Assembly: GCF_008274785.1 (NCBI RefSeq)
Contig: NZ_VTPU01000017.1
Location: 1 to 64,000 of the forward strand
Direction of reading: 5' to 3'
Source of the DNA: Halomonas eurihalina
GTDB taxonomy: Bacteria; Pseudomonadota; Gammaproteobacteria; Pseudomonadales; Halomonadaceae
Length of the DNA stretch: 64,000 bases
Part shown: one piece after another, positions 54,856 through 64,000 of the stretch
How positions within the stretch are numbered: position 1 is the first letter of the stretch
Layout of the letters: the number at the start of each line of letters is the position of its first letter
Translations under genes and position numbers: made by a program
Notes under the pieces: model-generated
The model's database searches: none
Seen by the model: only the letters and a program-made list of their open reading frames with translations
What the model was told of the DNA's origin: nothing

Positions 54856-55349
54856 TGCTCACCTCCGTCGGATGACGTATCGAAGCAGCGCATCAACGAG
54901 ACCATCTCCATCGCGGCCATGGCGGCTTCGGTACCCTTGTTGCCCGCCTTGGTGCCGGCACGCTCGATAGCCTGCTCGATGGAGTTGACGGTCAGCACGC
55001 CATTGGCTACCGGCGTCTCGAACTCGAGCTGCAGTCGGCTCAGGGCGGAGTTGCACTCGCCGGCCACATACTCGAAGTGCGGCGTGCCACCGCGAATCAC
55101 CGCGCCCAGGGCGATGACCGCATCGGGACGCGCGACCCGCAGTGCCCGCTGGATCGCCAGCGGCAGCTCCCAGGCACCGGGCGTGTGAACGATATCGATG
55201 TGCTCTTCATCCACGCCATGACGTACCAGGCTATCCACCGCGCCTTCCACCAGGCTATCGACCACATGATGATTGAAACGACCGACCACGATCACATAGC
55301 GGCCGTCGACATCGACGAAGCTTCCTTCGACTTGAGAAATCGGTTGCAT
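54852..55349 (-). CDS. ribH: 6,7-dimethyl-8-ribityllumazine synthase
   Basis: 165-residue enzyme of the penultimate riboflavin step. [48 protein letters not shown] with the catalytic His, and FGVLTVN-type segment [14 protein letters not shown] match the family. Located between ribBA and nusB. Confidence 0.96.
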   Translation of the reverse strand: MQPISQVEGSFVDVDGRYVIVVGRFNHHVVDSLVEGAVDSLVRHGVDEEHIDIVHTPGAWELPLAIQRALRVARPDAVIALGAVIRGGTPHFEYVAGECNSALSRLQLEFETPVANGVLTVNSIEQAIERAGTKAGNKGTEAAMAAMEMVSLMRCFDTSSDGGEQ

Positions 55350-55421
55350 GGCTCTTTCCTGAAGAATCCGATCATGCGCGCCCCCTGAGGGGCACGCTTG
55401 CGTGTATCCGACGCAGGGCGT

Positions 55422-56588
55422 TCAGATGTCGCCCTCGTCGTTGTGCGTCGACATCTCGCCGGGCTCTACCCGCTCGACCACTTCCAGATCGAACCCGGAC
55501 AGGGCCGAGAAACGCCAGGGTGAACTCAGCAGGCGCATACGCCCGACACCCAGGTCGCGCAGGATCTGAGAGCCGGTGCCGATGGTCAGGTAATTGCCTG
55601 CGCCATCGGAGTCGGTGGTGCGCGGCGCCCGGCGACGTTCGAGAAAAAGGTCGAGCAACTCATGCAAGTCTTGCCGTGGGCGACCATCGTCAAGCAGCAC
55701 GAAGACGCCGTGATCGGCTTTTGCGATCTCGGCCACCGCCTCGTGGGCGGTCCAACTGTCGTGCTCGCCCTTCTGCAACGACAACAGATCCCGCATGACG
55801 TTGGCCAGGTGCACGCGTACCGTGGTGATCGCTTCGGGGCTCGGCTGTCCCTTGACCAGGGCCAGGTGATGCGCGCCCTGAATGCGATCCCGGAAAACGT
55901 GCAGGGTCAGCTCTCCGTGCGGCGTCTGCACGGGCATCGACTCCACGGGCTCGACGGTTTGCTCGTTGTGGATGCGATAATGAATCAACTCGGCAATGGT
56001 GCCGATCTTCAGGCCATGCTCGCGGGCGAAACGCTCCAGCTCCGGCCGTCTGGCCATGCTGCCGTCTTCGTTCATCACCTCGCAGATGACCCCACTGGGC
56101 TCCAACCCGGCCAGGGCGGACAGGTCGCAGGCCGCTTCGGTGTGGCCGGCACGCCGCAGCACGCCGCCCGGCTCGGCCATCAGCGGGAAGATGTGGCCAG
56201 GCTGGACGATATCTTCGGACTTGGCGTCGCGCGCGACCGCGGCCTGCACCGTCCGCGCTCGATCGGCAGCCGAAATGCCGGTGGTCACACCCTCGGTCGC
56301 CTCGATGGAAAGCGTGAACTTGGTGCCGAAACCGGAACCGTTGTCGCTGACCATCAGGGGCAACTGCAGGCGTTCGCAACGCTCACGCGTCATCGGCAGG
56401 CAAATCAGTCCGCGAGCATGACGCGCCATGAAATTGATGTGCTCGGCCTCGACTTTCTCCGCGGCCATGATGATATCGCCTTCATTCTCGCGATCCTCAT
56501 CATCCATCAGGATCACCATCCGCCCTTGGCGGATATCCTCGATCAGCTCGGGAATGGGGGACAGCCCCCCGGAAGATGAGTGCACCAT
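55422..56588 (-). CDS. ribBA: 3,4-dihydroxy-2-butanone-4-phosphate synthase with degenerate GTP cyclohydrolase II domain
   Basis: 388-residue two-domain protein. Residues about 1-205 are a complete DHBP synthase ([30 protein letters not shown]). Residues about 210-388 resemble GTP cyclohydrolase II, but contain no Cys at all, so the three zinc ligands are missing, and the RxHSEC active-site stretch is absent. It therefore makes the four-carbon precursor only; a true RibA must be encoded elsewhere. Annotation pipelines often call such proteins RibBA; RibB (RibBX type) is more accurate. TATGGAG precedes the ATG. Confidence 0.93.
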   Translation of the reverse strand: MVHSSSGGLSPIPELIEDIRQGRMVILMDDEDRENEGDIIMAAEKVEAEHINFMARHARGLICLPMTRERCERLQLPLMVSDNGSGFGTKFTLSIEATEGVTTGISAADRARTVQAAVARDAKSEDIVQPGHIFPLMAEPGGVLRRAGHTEAACDLSALAGLEPSGVICEVMNEDGSMARRPELERFAREHGLKIGTIAELIHYRIHNEQTVEPVESMPVQTPHGELTLHVFRDRIQGAHHLALVKGQPSPEAITTVRVHLANVMRDLLSLQKGEHDSWTAHEAVAEIAKADHGVFVLLDDGRPRQDLHELLDLFLERRRAPRTTDSDGAGNYLTIGTGSQILRDLGVGRMRLLSSPWRFSALSGFDLEVVERVEPGEMSTHNDEGDI

Positions 56589-56738
56589 GGAGTCTCCATA
56601 ATTGAGCGTGGCGGCTGTCGCATCAGGCAGACGCGCGTGCCGCCATCGGGGGCATCGCCCGACTCGAAACCGCGTCAGGGTACCGTGGCAAGAAAGCCGG
56701 CGCCAGTAAATCGGCTCGTGGATGCGGGGAGTGTGGTC
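56589..56738. other. Gap between ribBA and ribD
   Basis: 150 bp without a gene. In many relatives riboflavin synthase lies between ribD and ribBA; it is absent here. No FMN riboswitch-like GGTGAAATTCC element was found on the coding strand. Confidence 0.6.
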
Positions 56739-57893
56739 TCAGGACGACGCCGCAGCCGGGTCGCGTCGACGAGGAACGGCGGTGATCCGCCAGTCGTCGC
56801 CAATGGCACGAATATCGAGAATATCCAGTGGCCGCTGCTCGTCCATGCGCGTCAGGCCCGGCAGTTCGAAAAGTGGACGGGCCTCGCCGCCGAGCAGGGT
56901 CGGCGCCACGAACAATTGCATCTCATCAACCAGGCCAGCATCCAGCATCGCGCCGGCCAGGGTGGCACCCGTCTCCAGAAGCACTTCATTGGCCGCCTCG
57001 TGACTGGCCAGATAGAACAACAATGCTTTCAGATCGACACGCCCGCCCTCTTCCGCCGGCAACACCGCAATCTCGGCGCCGGCCTGCTCCAGCTTCTCGC
57101 GATGCTCATCATCATGCCCCTCCACCGTCGCCACCAGGGTACGCCCCGGTTCGCGCAGGCAAGCCGCCGCCAGCGGCAGGCGCAGGCGGGAATCCACCAC
57201 CACGCGCAGCGGCTGGCGGCTGGCGATCGCCTCGGCATTTTCCAGTTCGAGTTGCTCGGCCCGCACGGTGAGTCGCGAGTTGTCGAAGATGACCGACTCG
57301 ACACCGGTCATCACTACGCTCGAGCGCGCCCGCAGGCGCTGCACCTCACGCCGGGCACAAGGGCCGGTGATCCACTGTGACTCACCGGAGCGCATCGCCG
57401 TGCGGCCATCGAGACTCATTGCCATCTTCATGCGCACGAAGGGACGCCCCCTGGCCATGCGTGAGATGAAACCAGGATTGAGCGCCAGTGCTTCGGCTTC
57501 GAGCACGCCCTCCTCGACCTCGATGCCCGCCTGGCGCAGACGCTCGATGCCGCGCCCGGCCACCTGAGGGTTGGGGTCGCGCATGGCCATGACCACCCTG
57601 GCCACCCCCGCCTCGACCAACGCCACCGCGCAAGGACCGGTTCGCCCCTGGTGGGAGCATGGCTCAAGGGTTACATAGGCCGTGGCACCACGCGCCGCTT
57701 CCCCAGCGTTACGCAAGGCATGGATCTCGGCATGAGGCTCGCCGGTACGCTCATGCCAGCCTTCGCCGACAACACGCCCTTCCTTGACCAGGACACAACC
57801 GACACGAGGGTTGGGCGCGGTGGTATAAAGCCCATGACGAGCCAGCCGGAGCGCACGTGCCATCCAGCTTTCGGGCGGTGTAGGCGACATCAT
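56739..57893 (-). CDS. ribD: Bifunctional riboflavin deaminase/reductase
   Basis: 384-residue bifunctional enzyme. The N-terminal deaminase has the zinc motif HAEIHAL and [15 protein letters not shown] (residues about 50-90). The C-terminal reductase (about 150-375) has [16 protein letters not shown] and [15 protein letters not shown]. The start overlaps the nrdR stop by four bases. Confidence 0.97.
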   Translation of the reverse strand: MMSPTPPESWMARALRLARHGLYTTAPNPRVGCVLVKEGRVVGEGWHERTGEPHAEIHALRNAGEAARGATAYVTLEPCSHQGRTGPCAVALVEAGVARVVMAMRDPNPQVAGRGIERLRQAGIEVEEGVLEAEALALNPGFISRMARGRPFVRMKMAMSLDGRTAMRSGESQWITGPCARREVQRLRARSSVVMTGVESVIFDNSRLTVRAEQLELENAEAIASRQPLRVVVDSRLRLPLAAACLREPGRTLVATVEGHDDEHREKLEQAGAEIAVLPAEEGGRVDLKALLFYLASHEAANEVLLETGATLAGAMLDAGLVDEMQLFVAPTLLGGEARPLFELPGLTRMDEQRPLDILDIRAIGDDWRITAVPRRRDPAAASS

Positions 57894-58375
57894 GATTCTC
57901 CCGATTCGTCCGGACGAAAACTGGGCTCCTGGGCCAGGCGATCGATTTCAGCACGAAACTCATCGATGTCCTGAAAGCTGCGATATACGGAAGCGAAACG
58001 GATATAAGCTACCTGGTCGAGACGCTTCAGAGCATGCATCACCTCCTCGCCGACATCCCGGGCATGCACCTCGCGCTCGCCTCTCGCCCTGAGGGTCTGG
58101 CGAATACGCTCGACGGCGGCCTCGATGGACTCGGCACTGACCGGCCGTTTCTCCAGGGCACGAAGCATGCCGGCACGCAGCTTGCGCTCGTCGAAGAGCT
58201 CCCGGGAACCATCCGACTTGATCACCCGCGGCATGACCAGCTCGGCGGTTTCATAAGTAGTGAAACGCTCACCACAACCCGCGCACTGACGACGGCGACG
58301 GACTTGATCACCATCCGCTACCAGACGTGAGTCGGTCACTCGTGTGTCATTGGCGCCGCAAAAGGGGCAGTGCAT
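57890..58375 (-). CDS. nrdR: Transcriptional repressor NrdR
   Basis: 161-residue regulator of ribonucleotide reductase genes. A zinc ribbon (CPFCG at residues 3-7, CAGCGERF about 31-38) is followed by an ATP-cone domain ([22 protein letters not shown]). ATG 58375 starts the canonical MHCPFCG; the frame is open 30 codons upstream without support. First gene of the nrdR-rib-nusB-thiL-pgpA run. Confidence 0.97.
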   Translation of the reverse strand: MHCPFCGANDTRVTDSRLVADGDQVRRRRQCAGCGERFTTYETAELVMPRVIKSDGSRELFDERKLRAGMLRALEKRPVSAESIEAAVERIRQTLRARGEREVHARDVGEEVMHALKRLDQVAYIRFASVYRSFQDIDEFRAEIDRLAQEPSFRPDESGES

Positions 58376-58526
58376 GGCGATCACCCGGCATCGATTTGAG
58401 GAAGTGACGTGTCGCCGTATTGTAACGGTTTGACGCCGAAGCGCCCAGTTGCCTGGCTGACACAACCATAAACGGCATCCTTCGCGGCCCCCGGGAGCCG
58501 AGCCATTTCCTTTCTACCAACAAAAA
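58376..58526. other. nrdR upstream region
   Basis: About 150 bp between nrdR and the terminator of the polysaccharide operon. It should contain the nrdR promoter; no clear box pair was seen and there is no gene. Confidence 0.4.
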
Positions 58527-58551
58527 ACGGGGATACCGATGGCATCCCCGT
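58527..58551 (-). terminator. Intrinsic terminator of the polysaccharide operon
   Basis: ACGGGGAT and ATCCCCGT arms (inner pairs CC/GG, one mismatch, 3-nt loop) form a long hairpin that on the minus strand runs into TTTTTTG. It lies about 90 bp after the stop of the WcaJ-type gene and ends the cluster entering from the right. Confidence 0.9.
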
Positions 58552-58642
58552 CTTGAAACAAGCGACTGTCATACCGGATCAGCCAGCGCTTTTCTCGAGC
58601 TTAGCGAGATTCATTGGGCTACGCCCTGCGTGCCGCCCTACA

Positions 58643-60037
58643 CTAATAAGCATTTTTATGAACAAAGCCATGAATAATAGTCATCCAGATAATCCGCAGA
58701 TCGAGCCGAAGCGACCAGTTATCAATGTACCATAAGTCGTGCTCGACTCGTTTCTCCATTTTCTCAACTGTATCCGTCACACCACGAAACCCGTTCACCT
58801 GAGCCCAGCCAGTAATGCCCGGCTTAACCTTGTGCCGCTTCATATACGACTCTATCACTTCCTTGTAGTATTCATTATGCACAAGTGCATGTGGCCTTGG
58901 CCCAACGATTGACATTCTGCCTTGAAGAACATTATAAAACTGAGGCAACTCATCCAAAGAAGTACGCCTTAAAAAAGCACCAAACTTTGTCACCCGTGGA
59001 TCGCCTCGTCGTGCCTGGGTCACATGGCCACCAGGCTCATCATGGACCTCCATCGAGCGAAACTTATAGACCTCAAAACTTTCTCCGTTGACACCGGCAC
59101 GATACTGCTTAAACAAGATAGGACCGGGGTGTTGCCACTTGAGAACAATGGCAATAACAGCACATATAGGCAACGACAGCAACAAGAAAAAACTCCCAAG
59201 CACAACATCCTCGACTCTCTTAAAAAAACGCGCCGTTTCCGTCATGGGAGTCACACTTAGGTCGATAGAAAAACGGCCAGCGACCTCGCTAATTCGGTGA
59301 TTAAGCAACTTCATATCCTGAAACTCAGGAAGAAAGCGCACCTCAGCGGTTTGATGACGCAGAGCAAACATAATTTGTCGCACAGTCCCGCCCATTTCCA
59401 AGGGCAAACATAGCCAAACTTCCCGTGCCCCAGATTCTTCCACGCGTCGTGCCAAATCTTCCAGACACGTTTCATCCGGCGTGTCCATCAGGCGCTGCAC
59501 ACCAGAAATGGCAAAACCCTCGCCCGGCGTTCGGCGCATCCCACGTGCAACGTTGAGCAAATTATCCTGTGGACCGACAAGAAAAACCCCGCGCAGATTT
59601 TTCCCCAACGCTCGTGCACGTTTCAATAACAACATCACGAGAACACGAAAACCGGCTGACAGAAAAAACGAGAAAAGCAGCGTCATACCCAGCCATAACC
59701 GAGAATAACGGACAGAAGCTTCTGCCAAGTAGATAATCGACGTTGCCAAAAGAGTCACAATTATCCAGATGAACAGCAGACGAAACAAAATTCTGGAAAG
59801 ACGTGTAGTTCGCCACCTCGCATAGGAATTATCGATGAAATTCGCCATTACGACAAAGGCAGCAATAATTAACATGCCGACCAGAAAACGGTCATGCACA
59901 TCAGCTGACCCAAAGCGAATAAAATATGCCAAAACCCCGGAAACCATCACTGCCCCCGCGTCTACCAACGGGACAAAAACCTGTGCAGGAAAACGTTCCG
60001 TGACAGTTCTTCTACTTCTATTCCTTTGCATCAACAA
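58643..60037 (-). CDS. Undecaprenyl-phosphate sugar phosphotransferase (WcaJ/PssY type)
   Basis: 464-residue polyisoprenyl-phosphate hexose-1-phosphate transferase that starts assembly of an exopolysaccharide unit on undecaprenyl phosphate. About five N-terminal transmembrane helices, a CoA-binding-like domain (FLVGPQDNLLNVARGM), another helix, then the catalytic bacterial sugar transferase domain with FKQYRAGVNGESFEVYKFRSM, RRTSLDELPQFYNVLQG and GPRPHALVHNEYY. Hexose-1-phosphate (glucose or galactose) is the likely substrate. It is the last gene of the cluster, followed by a terminator. Confidence 0.93.
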   Translation of the reverse strand: MLMQRNRSRRTVTERFPAQVFVPLVDAGAVMVSGVLAYFIRFGSADVHDRFLVGMLIIAAFVVMANFIDNSYARWRTTRLSRILFRLLFIWIIVTLLATSIIYLAEASVRYSRLWLGMTLLFSFFLSAGFRVLVMLLLKRARALGKNLRGVFLVGPQDNLLNVARGMRRTPGEGFAISGVQRLMDTPDETCLEDLARRVEESGAREVWLCLPLEMGGTVRQIMFALRHQTAEVRFLPEFQDMKLLNHRISEVAGRFSIDLSVTPMTETARFFKRVEDVVLGSFFLLLSLPICAVIAIVLKWQHPGPILFKQYRAGVNGESFEVYKFRSMEVHDEPGGHVTQARRGDPRVTKFGAFLRRTSLDELPQFYNVLQGRMSIVGPRPHALVHNEYYKEVIESYMKRHKVKPGITGWAQVNGFRGVTDTVEKMEKRVEHDLWYIDNWSLRLDLRIIWMTIIHGFVHKNAY

Positions 60038-60098
60038 CCCAAACCTTATTTTTTAAATAACAAAAAACCAGAAAACCACCTAACAAAAAAACCGCCCC

Positions 60099-61310
60099 TT
60101 ACAAGAGGCCCATCACATCATCGGCCATACTTTCCATTATCACATCCCGACGATAAAACTCAACAAAATCATTGCGAGAGCAATTCTCCAATGCCAGTCG
60201 ACCAAACTCTTCCAAGGCAGAATCTACATCACAAGACTCAAAAACAGCTATATTATTGATATTTTCACGACAAAACCGAGCAGTAAATGCACGAACGCCA
60301 GCCAATATAGGCTTTCCCGTTGCAGCATACTCAAAGAGCTTGGAAGGAATAACTCGCTCAAAACAATGCATATTATTCAAATGCAAGAACAGCACATCGG
60401 CTTTATGGTACTCTTCCAGCAATTTTTCCCTTTCTAATGGTGACCGAATCTCGACATTCCTCACGTCATCTTCTTGCAGTCTTCTTTCAAGCAGCTTACG
60501 CTGGCCGCCGTCCCCTATCACTATAAAATCAGCTCGAACTTCCAGGCGCTTCGCCAACCCCGGCAAAATACGATCAAGCCCCTGCCCCATCCCAATATTC
60601 CCTGCATAGAGGATTTTTAGTCGCCGCGCCTCTCCAAGTGATGAAGAAACACCATTAGGTGATACTTCAGAGGATCTACTTGCAAAAGCGTAAGCAGCCC
60701 AGTCCGCAAAAACTGGATCCACCCCGTTCGTGTGCCAAGTAAAGCTCTTGGAAGGATAACGAGGTAAAAAATAACCTTCGAACCCAGGTGACACAAGATT
60801 AACGATAGCAGCCTGTTTCACAGCCCAACGTTCCAGCACTCCAAAGAAGCAAATACCAAAACGCTGCATTCCATAAGGTAGAAGGAAAGGAAGGTTCTCG
60901 ATAAAAACATCTCGAATATCAAGATAGAGCTTTGCTCGACAACGCTTGGCGACACATGCCCCAAGTACCGCAGTCATCAGACGGGATGATGTCGCTATCA
61001 CGAGATCGTACTCATGCCCACCAGTCTTTTGTAGCACTCTCTTGGCATAACGTAAAAAAGCCCAAGACTGATCCAGAACTCCACTTTTATGAGATGGTAG
61101 TGGTATACGATGGATAGTCAGTCTATCACTTTCCTCATATTCGGCGGCAGATGCCGAGAACGATGCATAACGGTTGGGCAATGTTGTAATGACATCCAAA
61201 CTCGAATGATCAGGAAGTTTGTCAAGTAAAGCCGAAACCAGGGCCTGAGACCGGAATGACCCGGCACTCAAGTCCGGCGAAAAGTAAAATGTCAACAAAA
61301 TAACCTTCAA
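60099..61310 (-). CDS. Glycosyltransferase family 4 (WbuB-like)
   Basis: 403-residue GT-B glycosyltransferase. The N-terminus VILLTFYFSPDLSAGSFR and the C-terminal domain with LYAGNIGMGQGLDRILPGL, GDGGQRKLLERRL and PSKLFEYAATGKPILAGV place it in GT4 near WbuB. Donor and acceptor are unknown. The start is an unusual TTG at 61310, supported by GAGGTGGG about 8 bp upstream. Its 3' half and the gap to the next gene are markedly AT-rich. Confidence 0.88.
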   Translation of the reverse strand: MKVILLTFYFSPDLSAGSFRSQALVSALLDKLPDHSSLDVITTLPNRYASFSASAAEYEESDRLTIHRIPLPSHKSGVLDQSWAFLRYAKRVLQKTGGHEYDLVIATSSRLMTAVLGACVAKRCRAKLYLDIRDVFIENLPFLLPYGMQRFGICFFGVLERWAVKQAAIVNLVSPGFEGYFLPRYPSKSFTWHTNGVDPVFADWAAYAFASRSSEVSPNGVSSSLGEARRLKILYAGNIGMGQGLDRILPGLAKRLEVRADFIVIGDGGQRKLLERRLQEDDVRNVEIRSPLEREKLLEEYHKADVLFLHLNNMHCFERVIPSKLFEYAATGKPILAGVRAFTARFCRENINNIAVFESCDVDSALEEFGRLALENCSRNDFVEFYRRDVIMESMADDVMGLL

Positions 61311-61334
61311 GCGGCACCCACCTCATACTAAGCC

Positions 61335-62561
61335 TTATTTTCCTGACTGATTGAGTACCTTTTCATATAACTCAACCAAAAGATGCTCCTGATTTTCCCA
61401 ATTCAAGATTTTGGTCGCTTCACGCGCATTTCCGGCAATTAACTCTCTCTTTTCCGGGTTGCTAACCAGCACCTGGATGGCTTCAGCTAAGGCTTTCGTA
61501 TTCCCCGGTTCAACGAGTAGGCCCAACTCATGTTGCCTGACAACCTTGTGAATCTCGGGCATATCAGAAGCGACGACCGGCAAGCCTGCGATCACGTACT
61601 CGAACAGTTTGTTCGAATCGGTCGTGAAGTGGTTCAGGCAGGTATTCTCGATGGGCTGGACACCAATATCGGCCGAGGCCGTATAGGATGGCAGCTCGCT
61701 CAAAGCCACAGTAGGAATGAAATGAATCCTCTCGGCCAAACCCAACCGCTCGGTGAGCTCATGCAACTCGCGCTCCTGGCTTCCTCCACCAATGAACACG
61801 AAATAGGTGCTGGGCACACTAGAGGCGGCCTCCACTAACCGCGAAAGCCCTCGGCCCGGCTGCAAACCTCCTTGATACAACACGATCGGCCACGACTGAG
61901 CCAGCCCTAATTCTTCGCGAATTCGGTTGGAGCCAAAAGACTTCATCAGCCGTGGGCGATTTTGCAAGACAAGTGGGCGTGGAATGCCATACGCACGGGC
62001 AAAGAACTTGGCACGAGCATCGGTGGTGGTGATAGCTCCAGCAGCCCTTGGAGCAAGTTTCTTTTCTATCCAGCCCACCGCGCCTCGGAAAGATCGATAA
62101 CCCTCTCGGTCGGTACTGATTTCATGGGCATCATAAATCAAGGGAATCCGGGCAATACGGGCTGCAAGCCAGGCGCTTGGCAGCATATTCACATCGTGGG
62201 CATGCACGACATCCGGCTGCTCACGAAATATGGACCAAGCCATGCTGAGCATTGTTCTACAACGCAGGGCAACTAGGGCAAACACTTCCCACCTTGATCG
62301 CTCAGCCTTACCACCACCAGACCGATGGGTCACCTTGGAGTCACTGGCTCCATGGCGCTGCACTCTGACACCAGAGTCCAGTATTTCAAACTGGGGGGCA
62401 ACATCCGGCAAGGCGATCGCATGGACCGTGACTTGATAGCCGGCCATTACCAGTGTCTCGGCCTCCTTCTGGACTCGTGCATCATTCAGAAAAGGGTTGC
62501 AGACCATCATGCTTACCTTGACCACATTGTGTGGTACCCCACGCTTGGCCGCTTGCGTCAT
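61335..62561 (-). CDS. Glycosyltransferase family 4
   Basis: 408-residue GT-B enzyme. The donor-binding half has LYQGGLQPGRGLSRLVEA, IGGGSQERELHELTERLG, and SNKLFEYVIAGLPVVASDMPEI; the N-terminal half has VVHAHDVNMLPSAWLAARI and IYDAHEISTDREGY. It probably adds a sugar to the lipid-linked repeat unit; specificity cannot be read from sequence. Its ATG follows the stop of the upstream kinase-fold gene without any gap. Confidence 0.9.
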   Translation of the reverse strand: MTQAAKRGVPHNVVKVSMMVCNPFLNDARVQKEAETLVMAGYQVTVHAIALPDVAPQFEILDSGVRVQRHGASDSKVTHRSGGGKAERSRWEVFALVALRCRTMLSMAWSIFREQPDVVHAHDVNMLPSAWLAARIARIPLIYDAHEISTDREGYRSFRGAVGWIEKKLAPRAAGAITTTDARAKFFARAYGIPRPLVLQNRPRLMKSFGSNRIREELGLAQSWPIVLYQGGLQPGRGLSRLVEAASSVPSTYFVFIGGGSQERELHELTERLGLAERIHFIPTVALSELPSYTASADIGVQPIENTCLNHFTTDSNKLFEYVIAGLPVVASDMPEIHKVVRQHELGLLVEPGNTKALAEAIQVLVSNPEKRELIAGNAREATKILNWENQEHLLVELYEKVLNQSGK

Positions 62562-63959
62562 TTATTGACCTTGTTCCATAAAATGCACATTGTGCTCATT
62601 CATGAGCCCCATAAGCCTAGGTAGTAATTCCAGGGCCTGCACATAGCGCTGACGGTTGCACTCCCGCTCCAAGGCAAAGGCCAAGGCGGATAGCTCGGCG
62701 TCCTCGATGGCGACCTCCCGAAGCGCCGGCCGACTCTCGCTCGCCTTTATGATGGCAGATGCCAATTGTTGCAACCCTCCCACTCCCTCCGGCCAACCAG
62801 CGCCGAGCGGCTCGAGCGACCAGCGGCCCCAGTTCAAAGCAAGTGCCGTGGCATCGTCAGTAACCCAGAGTGAGTCTTGAGACAGGTCTGGCTGATGAAG
62901 CACTAGAGGGAGCACCTGAAGCTTGTTCCCTAAACGAGCCAAGTTCTCCATTAGCGAGTCCAGCATTGCCCGTTGCTCATCTGAGGTTGTGGCCATGTAC
63001 ATACGCTCAAGCAGATCGACATTCAATCGCTGCCAGAGCATAGGGCGTGAACGCTGATAGCGATGACAGAGTTGTGAAGGTGGCTCTATGGCCAGCAGCT
63101 CGCTACGTACGGATTGTACCTGTAGCTTCACCTCAGCCGGTTGCGCTGAGTGTCCTGCGGGCAGCTCATAAAGGAGGCAGTGGAATTTTTGCACCTGCGT
63201 AGCCCCCACAAAGCGAGGAGCAGGAAGGCACGACACGCGCTCCCCCATAAGAGTAGCTTCATGCAGAGCATGTGAACTACGGTTTTTTTCAAAAAATTTT
63301 ACCAAAAAACACCTTGATCCAGTAATGGCCCTAAGCGCGGCCAGATTAGTCTGTCCCGTCTGGAGCCACTCACAATCAATATCAGTCACGTCGTCATCTG
63401 AGAATTCTTCCAAAACCGCCCGAACCCATTGCTGTCTGGCGCTTGGTTGGAGTAGTGGCCAAATTGTACGCTCATGCTGAACGGGACTCGACAGCAATAC
63501 TTTTCCATGAAAGAAAAGAGCATCCAATTTAACTCTTTGTTGATTCAGTGCTGCCAGATCTGCCACAAGGCCTGTCGCGCGAGTCATAATCTGACGACTA
63601 AGAATTAGTGTCACAATAGCAACTATTACACCAGGCGGATCAAAAACAATAAAATCCAATACCAGAAACGCGAAAGCAACAAAAAAACCGATCCCTCCTA
63701 CTACATTGAGAAGATCCCGTAGTTTCGTCTCCAGCTTCTCCCTCACAGTTGCATTATAACGATGAAGAACCGAAAGCAACAGGAGGACAACAACGATGTA
63801 ACCTATGATCACCATGGCCACTTCTGGATAAAACCATCCAAGCCCACACATTGCCAAACCAATGAAAACTCCGCCTGCCAAAGCACGCGAGTAGCGCTGA
63901 TAGCCACCGGCAGCCACTTGATCTTGGTTTTCAAAAAGAATCATTTTATGGCTTTTCAC
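62562..63959 (-). CDS. Membrane-anchored kinase-fold (APH-like) protein with altered catalytic residues
   Basis: 465-residue protein I cannot name. Four hydrophobic helices at about 27-65 and 85-122 are followed by a cytoplasmic region resembling a degenerate aminoglycoside phosphotransferase/protein-kinase fold. A TGQTNLAAL glycine-loop-like strand, K221 (FLVKFF), E234 (HEATLM), a hinge-like LLYELPAGH, H355-x-x-D358 (LHQPDLSQDS) and a DFG-position N376 (LALNWGRW) can be aligned. The usual metal-ligand Asn is Ser363 and the DFG Asp is Asn, so catalysis is doubtful. Start is GTG 63959 or ATG 63944. It precedes two GT4 genes in the exopolysaccharide cluster. Confidence 0.6.
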   Translation of the reverse strand: MKSHKMILFENQDQVAAGGYQRYSRALAGGVFIGLAMCGLGWFYPEVAMVIIGYIVVVLLLLSVLHRYNATVREKLETKLRDLLNVVGGIGFFVAFAFLVLDFIVFDPPGVIVAIVTLILSRQIMTRATGLVADLAALNQQRVKLDALFFHGKVLLSSPVQHERTIWPLLQPSARQQWVRAVLEEFSDDDVTDIDCEWLQTGQTNLAALRAITGSRCFLVKFFEKNRSSHALHEATLMGERVSCLPAPRFVGATQVQKFHCLLYELPAGHSAQPAEVKLQVQSVRSELLAIEPPSQLCHRYQRSRPMLWQRLNVDLLERMYMATTSDEQRAMLDSLMENLARLGNKLQVLPLVLHQPDLSQDSLWVTDDATALALNWGRWSLEPLGAGWPEGVGGLQQLASAIIKASESRPALREVAIEDAELSALAFALERECNRQRYVQALELLPRLMGLMNEHNVHFMEQGQ

Positions 63960-64000
63960 TAATAACCGGCTAGTACCTAGAACAGTAACCCAAGTAACTA
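63960..64000. other. Right edge, polysaccharide cluster continues
   Basis: The last 41 bases hold no complete feature. There is no terminator or promoter evidence here, so the cluster probably continues to the right. Confidence 0.4.

Noticed and set aside
56589..56738. Possible FMN riboswitch before ribBA
   Set aside because: The conserved RFN core is absent on the coding strand and the gap is short.

Overview
The window comes from a high-GC gammaproteobacterium, most probably a member of the Halomonadaceae (Halomonas or a close relative). This is inferred from gene content (cbb3 oxidase with CcoG/H/I/S, TtcA, RsmJ, PlsB, BamC, RibB with a degenerate cyclohydrolase half), from acidic protein composition and from gene order. 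No rRNA gene or species-specific marker is present, so the genus is not proven.

Layout, left to right. 1-345: a minus-strand tRNA operon (Val, Asp, Asp) with a clear sigma70 promoter. 641-1387: an alpha/beta hydrolase. 1507-10270: the cbb3 cytochrome oxidase operon ccoNOQP, then its assembly genes ccoGHIS and a SafE/TauE-type membrane protein with a His/Met-rich tail. 10271-10452: tandem and inverted repeats. 10453-11349: ttcA. 11431-25969: an acetate-use region holding a DnaQ-like protein, a cNMP/CBS/DUF294 nucleotidyltransferase-like protein, a DUF4212 plus sodium:solute symporter pair, a CrbS-type symporter-fused hybrid kinase, a CrbR-type response regulator and acetyl-CoA synthetase. A manganese pair (mntH-mntR) sits inside this region. 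26134-33453: sprT, a UPF0149 protein, a phospholipase-D family synthase, plsB, rsmJ-tsaB and adk. 33712-38478: aceE-aceF. 38823-41695: ampD, nadC, an acetyltransferase and trmO. 41815-45307: dapA-bamC-MBL hydrolase-purC, all on the minus strand. 45550-51513: bcp, an AI-2E family permease with a TusA-like protein, bepA and a Lon protease. 51592-58375: a DUF945 protein and the nrdR-ribD-ribBA-ribH-nusB-thiL-pgpA run. 58643-63959: a visibly AT-richer exopolysaccharide cluster (membrane-anchored kinase-fold protein, two GT4 glycosyltransferases, a WcaJ-type initiating transferase) that continues off the right edge.

The genes fit together as follows. The cco block encodes a high-affinity terminal oxidase with copper supply and assembly factors. 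The acetate block pairs uptake (symporter), sensing (CrbS/CrbR) and activation (Acs). Two near-identical 16-bp ACCATGGT-centred sites lie in the divergent control region of this block, and a weaker relative lies upstream of acs; they are candidate regulator sites.

Most of the window is conserved core genome. The less familiar material is: the kinase-fold protein with altered catalytic residues in the polysaccharide cluster; the DnaQ-like protein with altered motif I residues beside the DUF294 protein; the metal-binding tail on the SafE-like protein; an EF-hand-like loop in the symporter; and heptanucleotide and two-hairpin repeats at convergent gene ends.
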